A stretch of 64,000 nt of DNA from Perca fluviatilis (GCF_010015445.1 NC_053116.1:5785480-5849479); one strand, 5' to 3'; positions 21,588 through 34,336 are shown, counted from the stretch's first letter. The notes: generated from the sequence alone by a model not told the origin. Program-made: numbers and translations.

Positions 21588-24150
21588 GAGAATGAGTGTC
21601 ACTCTTCCTGCATTCTCGCCTCTTTGTTGTACCCTATTGCTCTGCTTAATCTCTACGCATTATTAGAGAGCGGGGGGGGGGCTGTCAGATCTGTGCAGAC
21701 CATCGGAACAAAAACTCAGACAGTATGATAATTACATCTAAAACACTAGATTCACTCCCAGTAGTTTCTGTGACATGAGAAATACTTTGAAAGTAGTGAG
21801 GTTTTAAAATACAAAAATACACAGAGCTAAAGGATCGTAGCCCCACCGAGAGGAAAAGTCACGCCACTAACCACCTGTGTGTAACAAATCTCTCCGCAGT
21901 GTCTCTCTCGTCTCCGCCTTGTCACGTTGTAAATTCAGATGGATTCTTATTGGCTGTCAGTTTTTCTATCGTTCATCAAATTGCTCTGAAAGTGATTCCA
22001 ACCACGTCGTCCTTCACTGACGTTGTCGTTATAGTTCAGTCAGAATTTGTATTTGGCGGTATGGCTCTGTTCTGGGGCCTCCCCGCACTTCCACGTGCAT
22101 ACGTGGAAAGCATGAGGCAGGGAGAGCACACCTCTCTGCCCTTCCATGCATACATGGAAAGCCTTAAGTGGGGAGAGCAGCAGTGCAGGATCCCCAAAGG
22201 GTACAGAACAGCATCAATGACAGAGACACAACATTGATTAAGTCCGACAAAATGGATTTAAAAGGAGGAGCTGGGGTGGAGGTGGGTTGCAAGCGCTGGC
22301 AAAGATGCGGCAAGTTAGGCTGGGAAAAGCAGTTTAAATAGAGCGCGCTATTTGGCAATCCAATCAAAAGAGGGAATCAGCTGAGCCATCAGCTGGTGTG
22401 CTGGCTAGGAACTGTCAGCTATGAGCTGAGATAATATCCGATCTTGACTCCGTGACCAGACAGAACTCAGGACAGGACAACTTTGTCAAAATAGATTCAT
22501 TCATCTGCAATTTGTATTTGGCGGTATGCCAACCCCTGTAGACATACATTGTCAATATGAGTAATAATTAACAACACCAATGATGTGTTTGTAGAGCATC
22601 TAACACAATAGTTTAACATCAAGAAATGAACAAATGTCCCAACTGTTCCATTAAATACCAGATTGATCTTCTTGTCCTCTTTATGGGTTGTAGTTGAAGT
22701 CCATAACGATGACCTGCCTGTGTGTCTGTGTGTGTGTGTATAAACATATTTAGTACTAATTAAATAAATAAAAAGACTGAAAGAGACAATTATGTTAATC
22801 ACAATTATTTCTGAGGCAATTAGTTGTACAGCAACATGTGGAAGTGTTCCAGCTCTAGTCATACCAAGGTGATATCCCATATCTGCCTAGGCTTTCTAGT
22901 GTACAGCCTGATAGACAGGCTTGGCAGTATCCTGTCTCTGTTTTCTACCTCGTGTCATATTATGAGCATCGTTAATGTCAGATGTAGTTTGGCCTCTCTG
23001 ACTTGTTTCTGCTTCTCCACCTTTCAGCCTTCCCCACCTTGTCTTCCCCCGCGTTTCCTATATCTGCCATCCGACTTTGATGCATCCGTCCATCCCTTTA
23101 CTCTTTTCCTCGATATCACATCACTCTCCACAGGTAATTCCAAGTCTCCCAGGGCTTTTTTCAGATGTCACCTCCAGCAGATCTCTTCTGCCAGTGAGGA
23201 CACTCCACTGCAATGCATGTATACTGATCAGCAGGGGGCGCAGCGACGGAAGTATGGATGATATAGAGGCAATATCGATAGACAAGACTGAGAGCAGCTC
23301 TGAGAGGCTGTACTGAGGCACAGTGGTGCTTTAAGCTTTGAATGTTAGCATTATAACATGCTCACAGTGACAGTGCTAACAATCTAATTTTAGCTGGTAA
23401 TGTCAAAGACGGTTTAGAAGCGAGACGCCCCAACTCCGAGTAGTTTCCTATCTCTATGTCCCATGGGTTTGTCCACCGCCACACCTCTTTAGGAGACTAG
23501 CAGCAGGTCCTGATTGGATTGAGACCAATGGGAAAAGTGAATGTGAACACAGATTAGGGGCGATTCTTTTGCCCATGGGTAAATACTGGACCCATTTCTC
23601 ACAAGCCACATATCTCCAGAACATTCTGACACTATAATTGCATTTTTCAGACGGACACATCAGGAGAAAATGTACTTTTGAGACCGTTTCTGTCTCAGGA
23701 CCAAACTCTTGCGAGATCTGGCAACACAGAGAAGCTAACGTTAGCTAATGTTGGTTAACGGCCTTACAAAACTAATCTCCATGATGCTAAATATATCTTT
23801 TAGCTCTGTAAATATCTAACTTTAGCAAAAGAAAATATTAATTATACAAATATCCATTCATCCACACGACGTTCACTACACTGTCAAACGAGGCCACGCC
23901 CCTTTAGGAGACAGGAAGTGTGTACAGTTATACCATTATCTTTAGTATAAAGGATCTTTGTTAATGTTAACCATGTTCATCATCCTAGTGTCCCAGTGTT
24001 AGCATGCTAACATTTGCTAATGAGCACCAATCAAAAAGTACAGCTTAAGCTGATAGGACTTTTATTAGTTTTGCAGGCCTGATCATAAACCACAATATTT
24101 GACAAATTAGATGAAAGTCAGTAGAACTCATCCAAACCTTTGTGCCAAAT
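21588..24150. other. No gene; a 20-bp direct repeat at 22,044 and 22,509
   Basis: The exact 20-mer AATTTGTATTTGGCGGTATG occurs at 22,044-22,063 and 22,509-22,528, bracketing 445 bp without a known repeat. Other frames here (22,824-23,261 and others) show no family resemblance. Confidence 0.5.
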
Positions 24151-24529
24151 TGACTACGTTTACATGCACTTAATATTCCAGTTTTTGCTCTTATTCCAAA
24201 TAAGAAGATATTCCGACTAAGCTGTTGCCAAATGAAAGTGAATATTCCAGTAATATTTCTGTTACCATGCAGCCGTGCAAAACAGGATTTTTTTCAAAGT
24301 TTACCAGCGGTGGCGGACTTGTTGGACCGTGCCAACACAGCCTCCCTCTTTCATTCCAAAAACCTGTTGATATCCTATTCTTTGTTGATGTTTGAAAGTA
24401 GCTGTGTTTCTCCTTCTAATCGGGTCTGCAGCCCTGCAAACTGTTGGCTGGTTTGTAGCAACTGTCACTACCCAAAGTGAGTAGAGTGCAAGTTTGAGTA
24501 GCGCATGCGTCACTTTGCAACGAGTAGCC

Positions 24530-24780
24530 TACAAAATGCTAACGTCAATGGTTAGTAATCAAGTAGCCTACTAGATGCTAACGGCGTTTTTAGCTAACAT
24601 TAGCAATCAAGAAACCTACTAGATGCTAACAGCGTTTTTAGCTAAGGTTAGCAATCAAACAATCATAGAGAGCTAAAACGTTTTTGAAATGACTGCCAGC
24701 TACAAGTTAGCAATCAAACACAACAAAGGCTGTCACTTGAATGGCGCTTTGAGCTAACGTTAGCAACCAATAGATAGCTG
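24530..24780. repeat. Degenerate tandem repeat (GCTAACG...TTTTTAGCTAA)
   Basis: Four to five copies of a unit of about 60 bp with TACTAGATGCTAACxGCGTTT and TTAGCAATCAA lie inside the left arm of the fold-back element. Confidence 0.6.
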
Positions 24781-24824
24781 AAACGTTTTTGAAATGATTT
24801 CCATCTTCTGTAATTGTATGTTAA

Positions 24825-25698
24825 AGTGATGGTTCGGAGTAATTTCACCCTAGGGTCCCTGCACCATGACCTCGAGCCAAACACCCCCCCAGAAGCTTTT
24901 TTCACCTGGGTCGAACATTGGGAGAGTTAGCGTAGAGGAGTGTAAGTAGCTTAGCGCAGGGGCTAATGGATCCGAAGTGTCTCTTAACATTACCCCACTA
25001 ATAATGCCCGAAATGATACCAAACGTCTACAGTAGTACAGATAGGTTATGCACTCATAAAACGATGGATTGTAAAGTTTGTAAGTACACCAGAATTTTAG
25101 TATAAATAACACTTGCCTGCTGGCTTCTGCTCTCTGCTGTTGTTGCTGCTGTAAGGCGTGATTAGCGCGGTCGCCGTCTACAAATTATAACACGCGAAAG
25201 AGATGCAACAAAAATATTTATTAATTTAACTTATTTTTTAAAGTAAGTGCTGTAGAATAACTAGCAGGAGACAAGTTATAATTGAGGTAAGTTTGGAGAC
25301 ATTAACTTATTTAATCATTAAATTAATAAATATTTTTGGTGCTCTCTTTGCGTTGTTATTTTGTAGACGGCCCTAAGCACTCCTACTGCACAGACAGCAG
25401 TAAACCAAGCAAATGTTATTTACATAAACTTCTGGTGTACTTTTATTCGTTTTATTTACAATCCAACGTCATTGTCATAACCTTTTGTACTACTGTAGAC
25501 GTTTGGTATCATTTCGGAATATTAGTGGGGTAATGTTAAGAGACACTTCGGATCCATTAGCCCCTGCGCTAAGCTACTTACGCTCCTCTACGCTAACTCT
25601 CCCAATGTTCGACCCAGGTGAAAAAAGCTTCTGGGGGGGTGTTTGGCTCGAGGTCATGGTGCAAGGACCCTAGGGTGAAATTACTCCGAACCATCACT
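24825..25698. mobile_element. TTAA MITE with about 220 bp inverted repeats
   Basis: TTAA sits at 24,821-24,824 and 25,699-25,702. The arms run from AGTGATGGTTCGGAGTAATT to about 25,042 and back from about 25,488, with very few mismatches. There is no transposase. A TTAA duplication points to piggyBac or Kolobok mobilisation. Confidence 0.85.
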
Positions 25699-26314
25699 TT
25701 AAGAGAAAAGTTTATTTTACACATTTCACAAATTTCAGTAAGACACGTTACACCGTAAACAGTTTAAATCTGAGCATGCACAACTCACATTTGCACTCGA
25801 CCAGAGCCGGTCTGACTCGGCTAACATCGGGTATGACAGTTATGCCGTAAACCGTTTAAATCTGAGCATGCGCTACTCAAACCTGCACTCCCACTCATTT
25901 TGGGTAGTGACAGCAACGCACAGAGCTGACCGTAAACTGTTGGAAACTGCGGTAACAACCCAGATTGAGACGAATATACTTTGAATGTGCTGTATAAATT
26001 TCCGAAGAATTCCTCTAAAACCCAAATGTTACCGGCATATCCCACATGTCCTAATCGGAAAATGCTATTTTCAGGAAAAGGCCTTATTCGGAATATCCAA
26101 ACGGATTATGCTGTTTACATGACCTGAAATAAATTCTGAATGTTGTCATATTTGGAATAATAGTGGAATATTAGTGTGCATGTAAACATACTCATTCTAG
26201 AAGAGGTTGAGATAGTTCACTGAATAAGTTAAAACTCAAAGTAGTAATACAAAGACATAAGGATGCCGGAGTTACCATTGAATGCTTTTCTTTTAAATGT
26301 CTGTCAAACACACT

Positions 26315-26470
26315 CTTGAGGGGTTTAGTTCTCTGGTGGACCCAAGCGCAGGACACAGAAGCAGATGGCTTTTAACAGATTTAATGTAATGTACTTCAGA
26401 GCAGATGAGATGGGGGAGGGGGGGCAACAGGCAGAAAAAGCACAGGAGACAAACAGGCGTTGCATTGAGT
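26315..26470 (-). mobile_element. Gypsy LTR fragment (Sushi-like)
   Basis: GGTGGACCCAAGCGCAGGAC then CAGAAGCAGATGGCTTTTAAC resembles the edge of LTRs such as 50,811-51,167 and 62,888-63,010. Only about 150 bp is left. Confidence 0.35.
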
Positions 26471-26479
26471 GCATCGAAC

Positions 26480-26640
26480 ACATTTCATATTTATATATTA
26501 TTACTGTATATTTGTTTTTATTATATATGTTTAAAGTCTTGGTAATATATGTTGTTTTTATTGTTGTTTGTATACCTGGAGTGGTAACGAAAATAATTTC
26601 CCCCTGGGATTATTAAAGTATTTCTGATTCTGATTCTGAA
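26480..26640 (+). mobile_element. LINE 3' tail with TTCTGA repeats
   Basis: ATTTCCCCCTGGGATTATTA then AAGTATTTCTGATTCTGATTC is a common fish LINE end; the inverse of this tail type occurs at 56,450. Confidence 0.45.
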
Positions 26641-27670
26641 CACACAAGGATAACATCGAGAATATCAACTAGCAAAAGTGACTCAGAGCATGGCTAACAA
26701 CAACAAATCAAGCATTCTGGGGTCTGTTTCAGAAAGCAGGTTTAGTGAAAACTCTGAGTTTGTTTATGAGGTTAATCAAACCTTAGAGAGAGGGGTAACT
26801 CCAGCCTGTTTCAGAAAGAGAGGTAACCTAACCAGAGAGTCAGTTACTATGGTAACTGAGTCTGTGAGCCTAACCTGGTCGGGAACAGGTTTTCTTCAAT
26901 ATAATCTTGAGTTTCTCTCAGTCTCCTCCCTCTGACACAGCGCTCTTTCATTTCCTCATTTATTCATTCAGTTTGTATCAGGCGTATTTGAGTGCAATTT
27001 GGACATCTGCATGAATAAAACAGGATTGTTTTATTAACTCTGTTAGGTAACGTTGTAGACTAAAGGTTTTTACTTTTACCGAACATGGCATGTCCTTTTG
27101 TCGAGGATCCTTTTGATGAAGATGTTGTATTACTTCGTAGGGAGTTAAATATACGTCAGGCCCTGACTTGATGTATTTTCATTTCCAGATAACTATCTAT
27201 TTGAGCGTTATTGTTTTTCTTCACAGTCCATCAGATATGTACATAACCTTATCCGTCCTCATAGCACTAATGTCACCCATCCTGGACATGCTCTTACATC
27301 CGAGCAGATTATTTGTGTCGCGTCACGTTTTTTTGCTAACAGCAGTTTTCTTTACAACATTGGTGATCCGGAGCATAGTTGTATAGCCACTGTATGCAGA
27401 GCCGTCAGAAAAGTTTAAACGTTTTTGTAGTGTTCCCTGGACACAAACCAGTGAGAGCCATTAAAGAGGAGTTCCACAGGATTGCAGCTGAATAATGTAA
27501 AACCCTTTTTAATGACATGGTGCTGCAAGATCAGAATGGTATAAGTAATTTGAATTTCTTTTAGGATTTCCCAATGTGATTGGCTGCATTGATGGCACAC
27601 ACATTCCAATCACTGCTCCTTCAGAAAATGAAGCTGACTATGTGAATAGGAAGTGCATTGACAGCATTAA

Positions 27671-29115
27671 AGGGGTGATAGAATGCAAAACCGATTTTAC
27701 CATCACCAGTTTGGTGGGTAAATAGGACATACATAGAACCTCTAAATCCCTCTGTTGGGGACCAAGAGTCTGGTTAAACCCGATTTTAACCAAAAGGCCT
27801 CAGATTAAACTGACCTCTGGATACAAGACACACATGTGCTCAGAGACAAGGGGACATGTGGCCAAGACAAAGGAATCTTGGCCTGTATGTAAACCTCAAA
27901 GCCTGGTTAATTCACACCTCTATGTGAAAGTGCCAGCCAGAAGGGAAACGCCTCACAACTGGCAGGAAGTCAAAGGACTACACGACTGTAGTTTTCACCC
28001 TTTCAAGAGTTTCGAGTCTTCCTATTGGTTCAGCGGGACCATAAACACAGCAGGGGGTCTGAACCTATAAATAACCTGACCCTAGGAAACCCCCTCGTCT
28101 TCACTGCACGCTCCGTTGCTGACAGGAGCGCACCCAGCTTGTGCTCAACTTCTATTTTCTGGAGAAAGTGGATTTAATTTTGGAGGATCCTATGAAAACG
28201 CACCAGTGTTTTTCATAACTGCAGTGAGAAGGAAACAACGTTTTTCTTTTCAAAGTCGACCAAACTCTTCCCCTTACTGCCTTTTTGGAGGGGAGTTTCT
28301 CCGTGGCCCTGACGAGCGCCCGGGATTCGTTCTGTTTCATTTCTGTGGAAATCTATGGACAGGAACAAACGAACTGAACACACCGTAAAAAGGCTGACGT
28401 CTGGGCAGAGATAAGTAGTGTGTTTACTAATGAGCAAAGGGTTCGCTACCATTGTTGCCATTAATGTGATCTGATTTAATCATGTACTGGTCCATATGTG
28501 ATTATTAATCTGTCTGTGAATGTATAAACGATCAATTATACCGTTGATTTAGGTTGTGTTAAGTAGCTGGGTATAACTGTAATCGCTACCTGCTAATTCA
28601 TTCCTTTCATGGAATTTAGTTACTGTCTGCGATAGAATCGCGAAAATCAGCAATTAGCTACTGGAGTGGTTATAGTGACGTTTCCCTCAGCAAAACCAAA
28701 AGTCTCAGTCTGTAGGACAGTGGCTGAGGGGAACTAGGTCATTATCGATAATTAAGATCAAAGTGCCTCTTTTCTTTACTCTTCTTCTCTTTCTCCTCTT
28801 ACTAACACACACACACACACACACACAGCGACACAGGCTAGCCGCGTATCTCCCGAGCTAACGCGGTAGGCTAGCTTCACACGTGGAGTCGGCATCACCT
28901 TGTACAGAGCTAACACATGACCTAGCATACTAGGCTAAGCGTGCGCGTTGTCTAGCAACCCCCTCGGCTTCTTCAGCTCCTCCCCGTGCACGCAGCACCA
29001 CTACCGCCCTCTTGAGGCTAAATAGTTTTGTGCAGCTCACAGGAGTAGCCAGTTTGGTTTTTGTGTTAGGAATACATTTTGACACCGCCCCTCCTCCTTC
29101 ACACACACACACACA

Positions 29116-29146
<31 letters not shown>

Positions 29147-30329
29147 CCACAGACGTGTCCATGACACATGCTGCTTTGTTTTGGTTGTGATATGGTATTT
29201 GTGTACTTGTTGTAATAATCGCTGGTCGATCAGGTCCGTGCTTGTATTCACCCCTTCCTTTAGTTCCTTTTTAAAGGATTACCACAGAAATGAGACTGTT
29301 CCACAGTTTGATTATTGGTCCCTGACTAGCAGGGTGGTGCCCCGTTTTGATTGTTTGTCGATTTGATAAATTTATTAATAACCATATTCATAACTTTATT
29401 AATATTGATAAAACATCTTTGATAATTTGCCAATGATCAAATCTGTACCCTACGAGAATCCTACACCTCTAAAATTGACACCTCTTTTCACTGCAAATCT
29501 CACAATTTGAAACTGCCTCTGAAAACGGGCAAATCCCAACGAGCCACTGAGTTGACGTCAACTCGGCTCTCCTCCTCTAGTCTCTAGTCTTTGTCACGCC
29601 CCAACATTTACATAGGCTACACCACTGACCTGAGGTCAGCTAGTCTGAGCTGGAGCTCCGTCAGGATTTCACACACGAGCTGCCGTACTTTAGAAAGAAG
29701 AATGTTTGGAAGTTTTTCAAGGATATTGAAAATGAACCACGGTCGTAAATGCAGTGTTCCAGACTGTACAACGGAATAGTTTACTGGCCCAGAGAAAAGT
29801 GTTTAGAGCGACTATATCGGACGAGAGGGAGTTGTGGATCTAACGCAGCGCCACAGAGGACAGGCTTGCAGGGGTTCACTCTCCGCTTCTCGCAATTATT
29901 AGCTACGGGGTGAGTTATGATTCTTTGGTGGAGGTTTTCTATGTCCCAAGGGAAACGTTACAACAACACTAGTTGTAATGAAAGTGTTGAAATGGCATAT
30001 TGTCTCGGCTGTTTTAGCCGCCGTGGGTCGCGCCCGGGCATGTCTGGGCATGTAACAGACTGTGTGTGTGTGTGTCTGAAATATGAGACCTGCTGTATCA
30101 TCTCCAATGTATTGTGTGAGTGGTTCCTCAACCAGTCAGCACGCAGCTCATCTAAATATTAATGAGCATACCATATTTGGAAGAAAAGCTGTCGTTCCAA
30201 ATAGAGCCACTACACAGGGATGCATAAGGGCCACAAAAAATAGCAACTGGGACATTTTCAGCCCAACCAATGTTACAGAGACCTTAAGGAACAGTGTGAA
30301 ATACAGCATATAATCATTCTATCACCCCT
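27671..30329 (+). mobile_element. TTAA MITE (Kolobok-type) inside the Harbinger transposase
   Basis: TTAA sits at 27,667-27,670 and 30,330-30,333. The ends are AGGGGTGATAGAATGCAAAA and (reverse complement) AGGGGTGATAGAATGATTAT. Removing it joins GACAGCATTAA to TGTGCAG and restores the transposase reading IDSI-NVQ, which proves the insertion. Without the nested LTR it is about 940 bp. Inside, near 29,733-29,777, is a start reading MNHGRKCSVPDCTTE, the typical beginning of a THAP domain, so it looks like a deletion derivative of a THAP-encoding transposon. Confidence 0.85.
27753..29465 (+). mobile_element. Solo LTR (1.7 kb LTR family), copy 2, complete
   Basis: It starts TGTTGGGGACC, ends TCCTACA and is flanked by CCTC (27,749-27,752 and 29,466-29,469), a 4-bp duplication. 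It has ATTGG (inverted CCAAT) near 28,023 and TATA (CCTATAAATAA) near 28,066, then a transcribed-looking block (28,090-28,430) conserved in copy 1 (1,645-3,315) and copy 3 (41,290-41,860). CA repeats are at 28,805-28,829 and 29,100-29,149. There is no internal coding region. TG...CA ends with a 4-bp duplication fit an endogenous retrovirus-like or other LTR element. Confidence 0.8.
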
Positions 30330-31246
30330 TTAATGTGCAGGTAAATTGACCACTGTCACAAAATGTCAAAGACCGCATCACATTACTGCAAGTAACATCT
30401 GTCATTCTCTGCAATGTCAAGATCATATGTGATACAGCATATATAATAATATAAGCAATGTGGAGGCCAAATGGCCTGGGTCTGTGCATGACTCACAGAT
30501 ATATTGTGAGTCTGCCCTGAGTAACAGACTGGAACGTGGTAAGCAGCCTAAAGCTTTGTACAGTATTGGGTCATTCTACAGACTTGGTGACATTTCAGTA
30601 GTGTCGGTGTCCCAAGATGTACTACTGTTATCAAACTACACTTAAATTACAACGTTTCAAAGTGTTACATGTTTTTAATATGGAGTAGAGAATATGATTT
30701 TAAACAGAGATGAATTTCAATACTTATGTTTGCTTTTCTTAAGAGTATTAAGAATTTCGCCTGTCCCCGTTGACCATCATGCAAATGGCGTGACTCATTT
30801 TGAGTACACAGTGTAAAATAATAATGTTTTTTTTGTTAAATTAATTGTATATGCCCACTTTTCATGCATAATGCATTTTCTCAGCAAAAGACATTTTATT
30901 GTCAGAGAAATTTAGGCTTTTACCCCTTTCCTTGTATTTCTTTCAACCCCGTAACGCAACAATTCCCCCACTCACAATGAAATAATGGTTTGATCCTTTG
31001 GACAAAATTTATGAGGGAGTCACATCATTAAAGTCTTCAGAGAAGCCTGGTGTGACAAGTGGTAAGCTGCTCTCTCACATTTTTATAAATATTTCATGTT
31101 TTTTAAGCACATATGGGTCTTGTCAATCTCAGGTATTCAACTCTGTTTGGGGGGAAATTCATAGTGAAGAAGATTTTACCAATAATTGTTTTTATAGCTA
31201 TGAAGTATAACAATGTCTGAATTGAATAAGGCCATGTGGCACACTG

Positions 31247-31919
31247 CAGCCTGGTCTCATGGAAGTTCGTGTAAATGTGACGTTATTTGAATCTATTGAT
31301 ACGTGTTCACGGAGACGTTTTTGTCGTTTTTTACGTGGTGGACAACACGAAAATGTGAACTAATGTATTTCAATGGGAAGTATATTTTGTGGCCACAGCA
31401 CGAAATTGTAGGGAGTAATATAAAAAGCCGAAAATCCGCGTAGGGAGGTTGGTCGGGGTGGTGGATGGGTCAAACAACACAGGACTTTCACCCGGGCGAG
31501 CGGGAATCGCGTCCCGTTTGCGGCGCTTTGTTTCCCGGGGATGGCGTCCTTGCGTGTGGCGTTTTGTCCCGCGTTACTGTGGCGCGTCTCCGGCGTTTAA
31601 GGCGCCCTTTCCCCGGCATTTAAGGCGCCCTTTCCCCCGGCGTTTAAGGCGCCCTTAGCGCCCCCGTAAGTTTTTTCCTAAACCCAACCTCCGCCATCCG
31701 GTTATTGTGGGGCGTCCCCAGCGGGCCGCCTCGCGGCTTATGGAGCGACCTTTTCGGCCGCCTCCCGGCATCCTTTCCCCGAGAAAATAATGTGACATTT
31801 ACACGTAAAAAATAACGTGACATTTACACGTAAAAAATGAGAAAAACGTCTCCGTGAACACGTATCAATAGATTAAGAATAACGTGGACATTTACACGAA
31901 CTGCCGTGAGACCGGGTTG
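31247..31919. mobile_element. GC-rich MITE (7-8 bp target duplication family), relative 2
   Basis: The inverted repeats are about 75 bp, starting CAGCCTGGTCTCATGG and (reverse complement) CAACCCGGTCTCACGG, with the shared AGTTCGTGTAAATG. CACACTG flanks both sides (31,240-31,246 and 31,920-31,926). Inside are GCGTTTAAGGCGCCCTTTCC tandem units (31,590-31,660), the core TCCTAAACCCAACCTCCGCC and a tRNA-like module (31,454-31,520). It sits in the intron region of Harbinger A. Confidence 0.8.
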
Positions 31920-32131
31920 CACACTGGTAGCTGCTAGCATACCGAATTAGCAACAGATTAGCACGGGGTTGAATGGCTGTTACAGGGTTGAATATCTGTT
32001 AAATCTTAGCAATATTTAATGTATATTGCTTAATACCAATCATATTTTCTTGTTGATGTGAATGTTTGTTTACGGTTTTACAGTATTAACTAAAAGTACA
32101 AGGAATTTTTGAAAATAATAAGTTAAAATGG

Positions 32132-32428
32132 TAGGGCTGCTCCCTCTTAGTCGATTAGTCGACTAATCAGTTGTTTTGGTCTTGGTCAACTTAGATTTCG
32201 TTAGTCGCTTAGTCATGTTTTATGCTTTTTTCATGCTGAATGACTTATTTACAAGAAACGTATGAGCACATCTCTGGTAAACACAAGAATTAAAGTGGTG
32301 CTTTTGCATGACTCTTTGCGGAGAAACTCAGATTTACAGATCTGTCGATTAAATCAACTAATGGATTAGTTGATACAATTGAATGAGTGTTAGTCGACTA
32401 AGAATTTCTTCAATCGAGCACAGCCCTA
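32132..32428. mobile_element. hAT MITE
   Basis: The ends are TAGGGCTGCTCCCTCTTAG and (reverse complement) TAGGGCTGTGCTCGATTG, each with TTAGTCGACTAA words. The flanks TAAAATGG (32,124-32,131) and GAAAATGG (32,429-32,436) are an 8-bp duplication with one change. 297 bp, noncoding. Confidence 0.8.
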
Positions 32429-34336
32429 GAAAATGGTGAACAAACTGTAGGCTTAGCTATAATGTTAAAATGTTTGCTCAATGTTCAAATTCCTGCCATT
32501 ACTCTGGATATTTCTATGAAATCCATTAAATGTTGTAACTGTTGTTAGTTTATTAATGTGTTTTAATCTGTCTAGATTTCATCTAGATTGTTTAGATATG
32601 TTGACAGTGAGTTTAAAAATGTAAAAAAAATGGCAACGTGAGTGGTCTCACAAAAGAAGGATAAAACATATCACATGTGATGCTTTTCACTCAACCTTGT
32701 TACATGATTTTCAACTCTGTTGCGGTGCTTTCATCCCTGTTACGAGATTATATTTTGTACATTTTTGTATTAAATACACAAAATATAACATCAATAGTGT
32801 TTTTATTGTGTGTATTAAATCAGGGTAAATAAGTCTATTTAAATTTTGTCAGGAATTACGCAGCATTCTTGCACATTTCTAGCGAAAATGTGGAGTTGGA
32901 TTAGAAATGTCTTCATCGTAAACTGGAAAGGATTGTGCTGGTCAGTTTTCCTTGATTTTCTCTTCAATTACAATATACCATTATTTACAAGGGACATCTA
33001 AACTGTGAGATTATGCCAGAAGCTGATCTCAAGCTTATTGGAAAAGTTAATAGTTGAATAACAAAATGACTGTGACGGGGTTGAATTAAATTGGGACTTG
33101 TTTGAGAAAATGATGCAGAATAATAAGTTAATACTCTACGTTGAGATGGGAAAAGGTATTTTCTGTCAAGTACACACATTACTTTGTCACATCAAATAAA
33201 AAAAAGCTTAAGATTTTAATGTTCATAGTTTCATCCTCCTCAATCACAAATGGCACCGAATCTGTAGAATGACCCTATTATTCATCTCCCTCCTTAAATA
33301 CACTCAAATGCATACACTATACGTTACAGGAGCGTTTGAAGGCCTTCTGCTGGGTGACAGGGGTTACCCATGTCAACCCAATCTGCTCACCCCTTACCCT
33401 GACCCTGAGCCAGGCTCCCCCCGTTTCCAGTGCCAACACCACCTCAGGGTAACCCCTGAGAGGGCCTGTGACTCATTATTATGGCATGTGTTGTTCTCCA
33501 TAATATTGCCACAATTATAGGAGAGCAACACCCAGCCCTACAAATAGAGGACCCTGATGAGGACCCCATCCACCCTCCAGATTTCCAGGATGGAAGAGCG
33601 GTCAGAGACATTATTATATGAAGGAATCACTTCACAAAGTAAAGCACAAGCACCACCCAAATAAAGAAAAATAATTAAAATTGTATTTGGTCTTCTTTAT
33701 TTCCTAAAATTACAAAAGCAACAGTTAGTTTTTTTTTATATTGTTCCAATAATTAACACAATTCACCTGTGACCATGCGCACCCACCTCTAACATGTGTT
33801 TCAGAATTTCAATTTCCAGATCTGTCCTCTGAATCTGGCGGTCCAACAATACCATTTCTAGGTCATTTTTTTGATGAGATGTATTTTATATAGGTCCTTC
33901 AAAGGTAACTGGGAATACATAAATAAATCATGACATTAAAATCATACAGTTGAACATTATTTCCACAGAATTAACGTCTGGCAGTTGTTGCACATCTCAC
34001 TGTGTTCATATGTGCTGTGGAGTTGATGGACCCTCTTCCTGTTGCCCAGCCATGTTCTGTTAAAAAGTAGAATATCCAGTCATACATGTAACGCTCCATA
34101 TTCCACATAGCAGTGTTATGAATTGTGAATGTGGAGATGACTATCAGTAACATAGTGGTGCTATCTTACCTCTGTATGCCTCTCTGTGGCAGCAGACAAT
34201 GTGTCCTCTTCATCTGTTTCATCCTGGGAAGATGAGCATTGTTTCGGTAGACTTTAAACTACCTGAATCATGTCTGGAGTATTTAGTTGTCTACTTACAG
34301 CTTCAAGGAGTTCTGCTGTGGGGGGAGGGGCACAAA

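Larger units (their letters stand above)
24151..26194. mobile_element. 2 kb fold-back element with a nested MITE
   Basis: The ends are TGACTACGTTTACATGCAC and, reverse-complemented, TGAGTATGTTTACATGCAC. Inside, TGTCACTACCCAAAGTGAG with TTTGAGTAGCGCATGCG (24,465-24,510) pairs with its inverse near 25,865-25,915, so the arms extend several hundred bases. The middle is occupied by a TTAA MITE (24,825-25,698) and a degenerate tandem repeat. No transposase was recognised. Confidence 0.65.
27085..33621 (+). pseudogene. Harbinger (HARBI1-like) transposase, spliced, broken
   Basis: The ATG is at 27,085 (MACPFVEDPFDEDVVLL). The first exon region continues with DNYLFERYCFSSQSIRYVHN and GHALTSEQIICVASRFFAN. 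A first intron lies near 27,493-27,564. Next comes [15 protein letters not shown] with the first catalytic D, up to IDSI at 27,670. After the MITE, NVQ ends at GTAAAT (30,343); exon 30,420-30,538 holds KWPGSVHDSQIY with the second D; exon 33,330-33,621 holds LLGDRGYPCQPNLLTPYPDP. The RVEMTIG stretch with the third acidic residue is deleted, and stops and shifts occur, so it is inactive. Confidence 0.82.
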
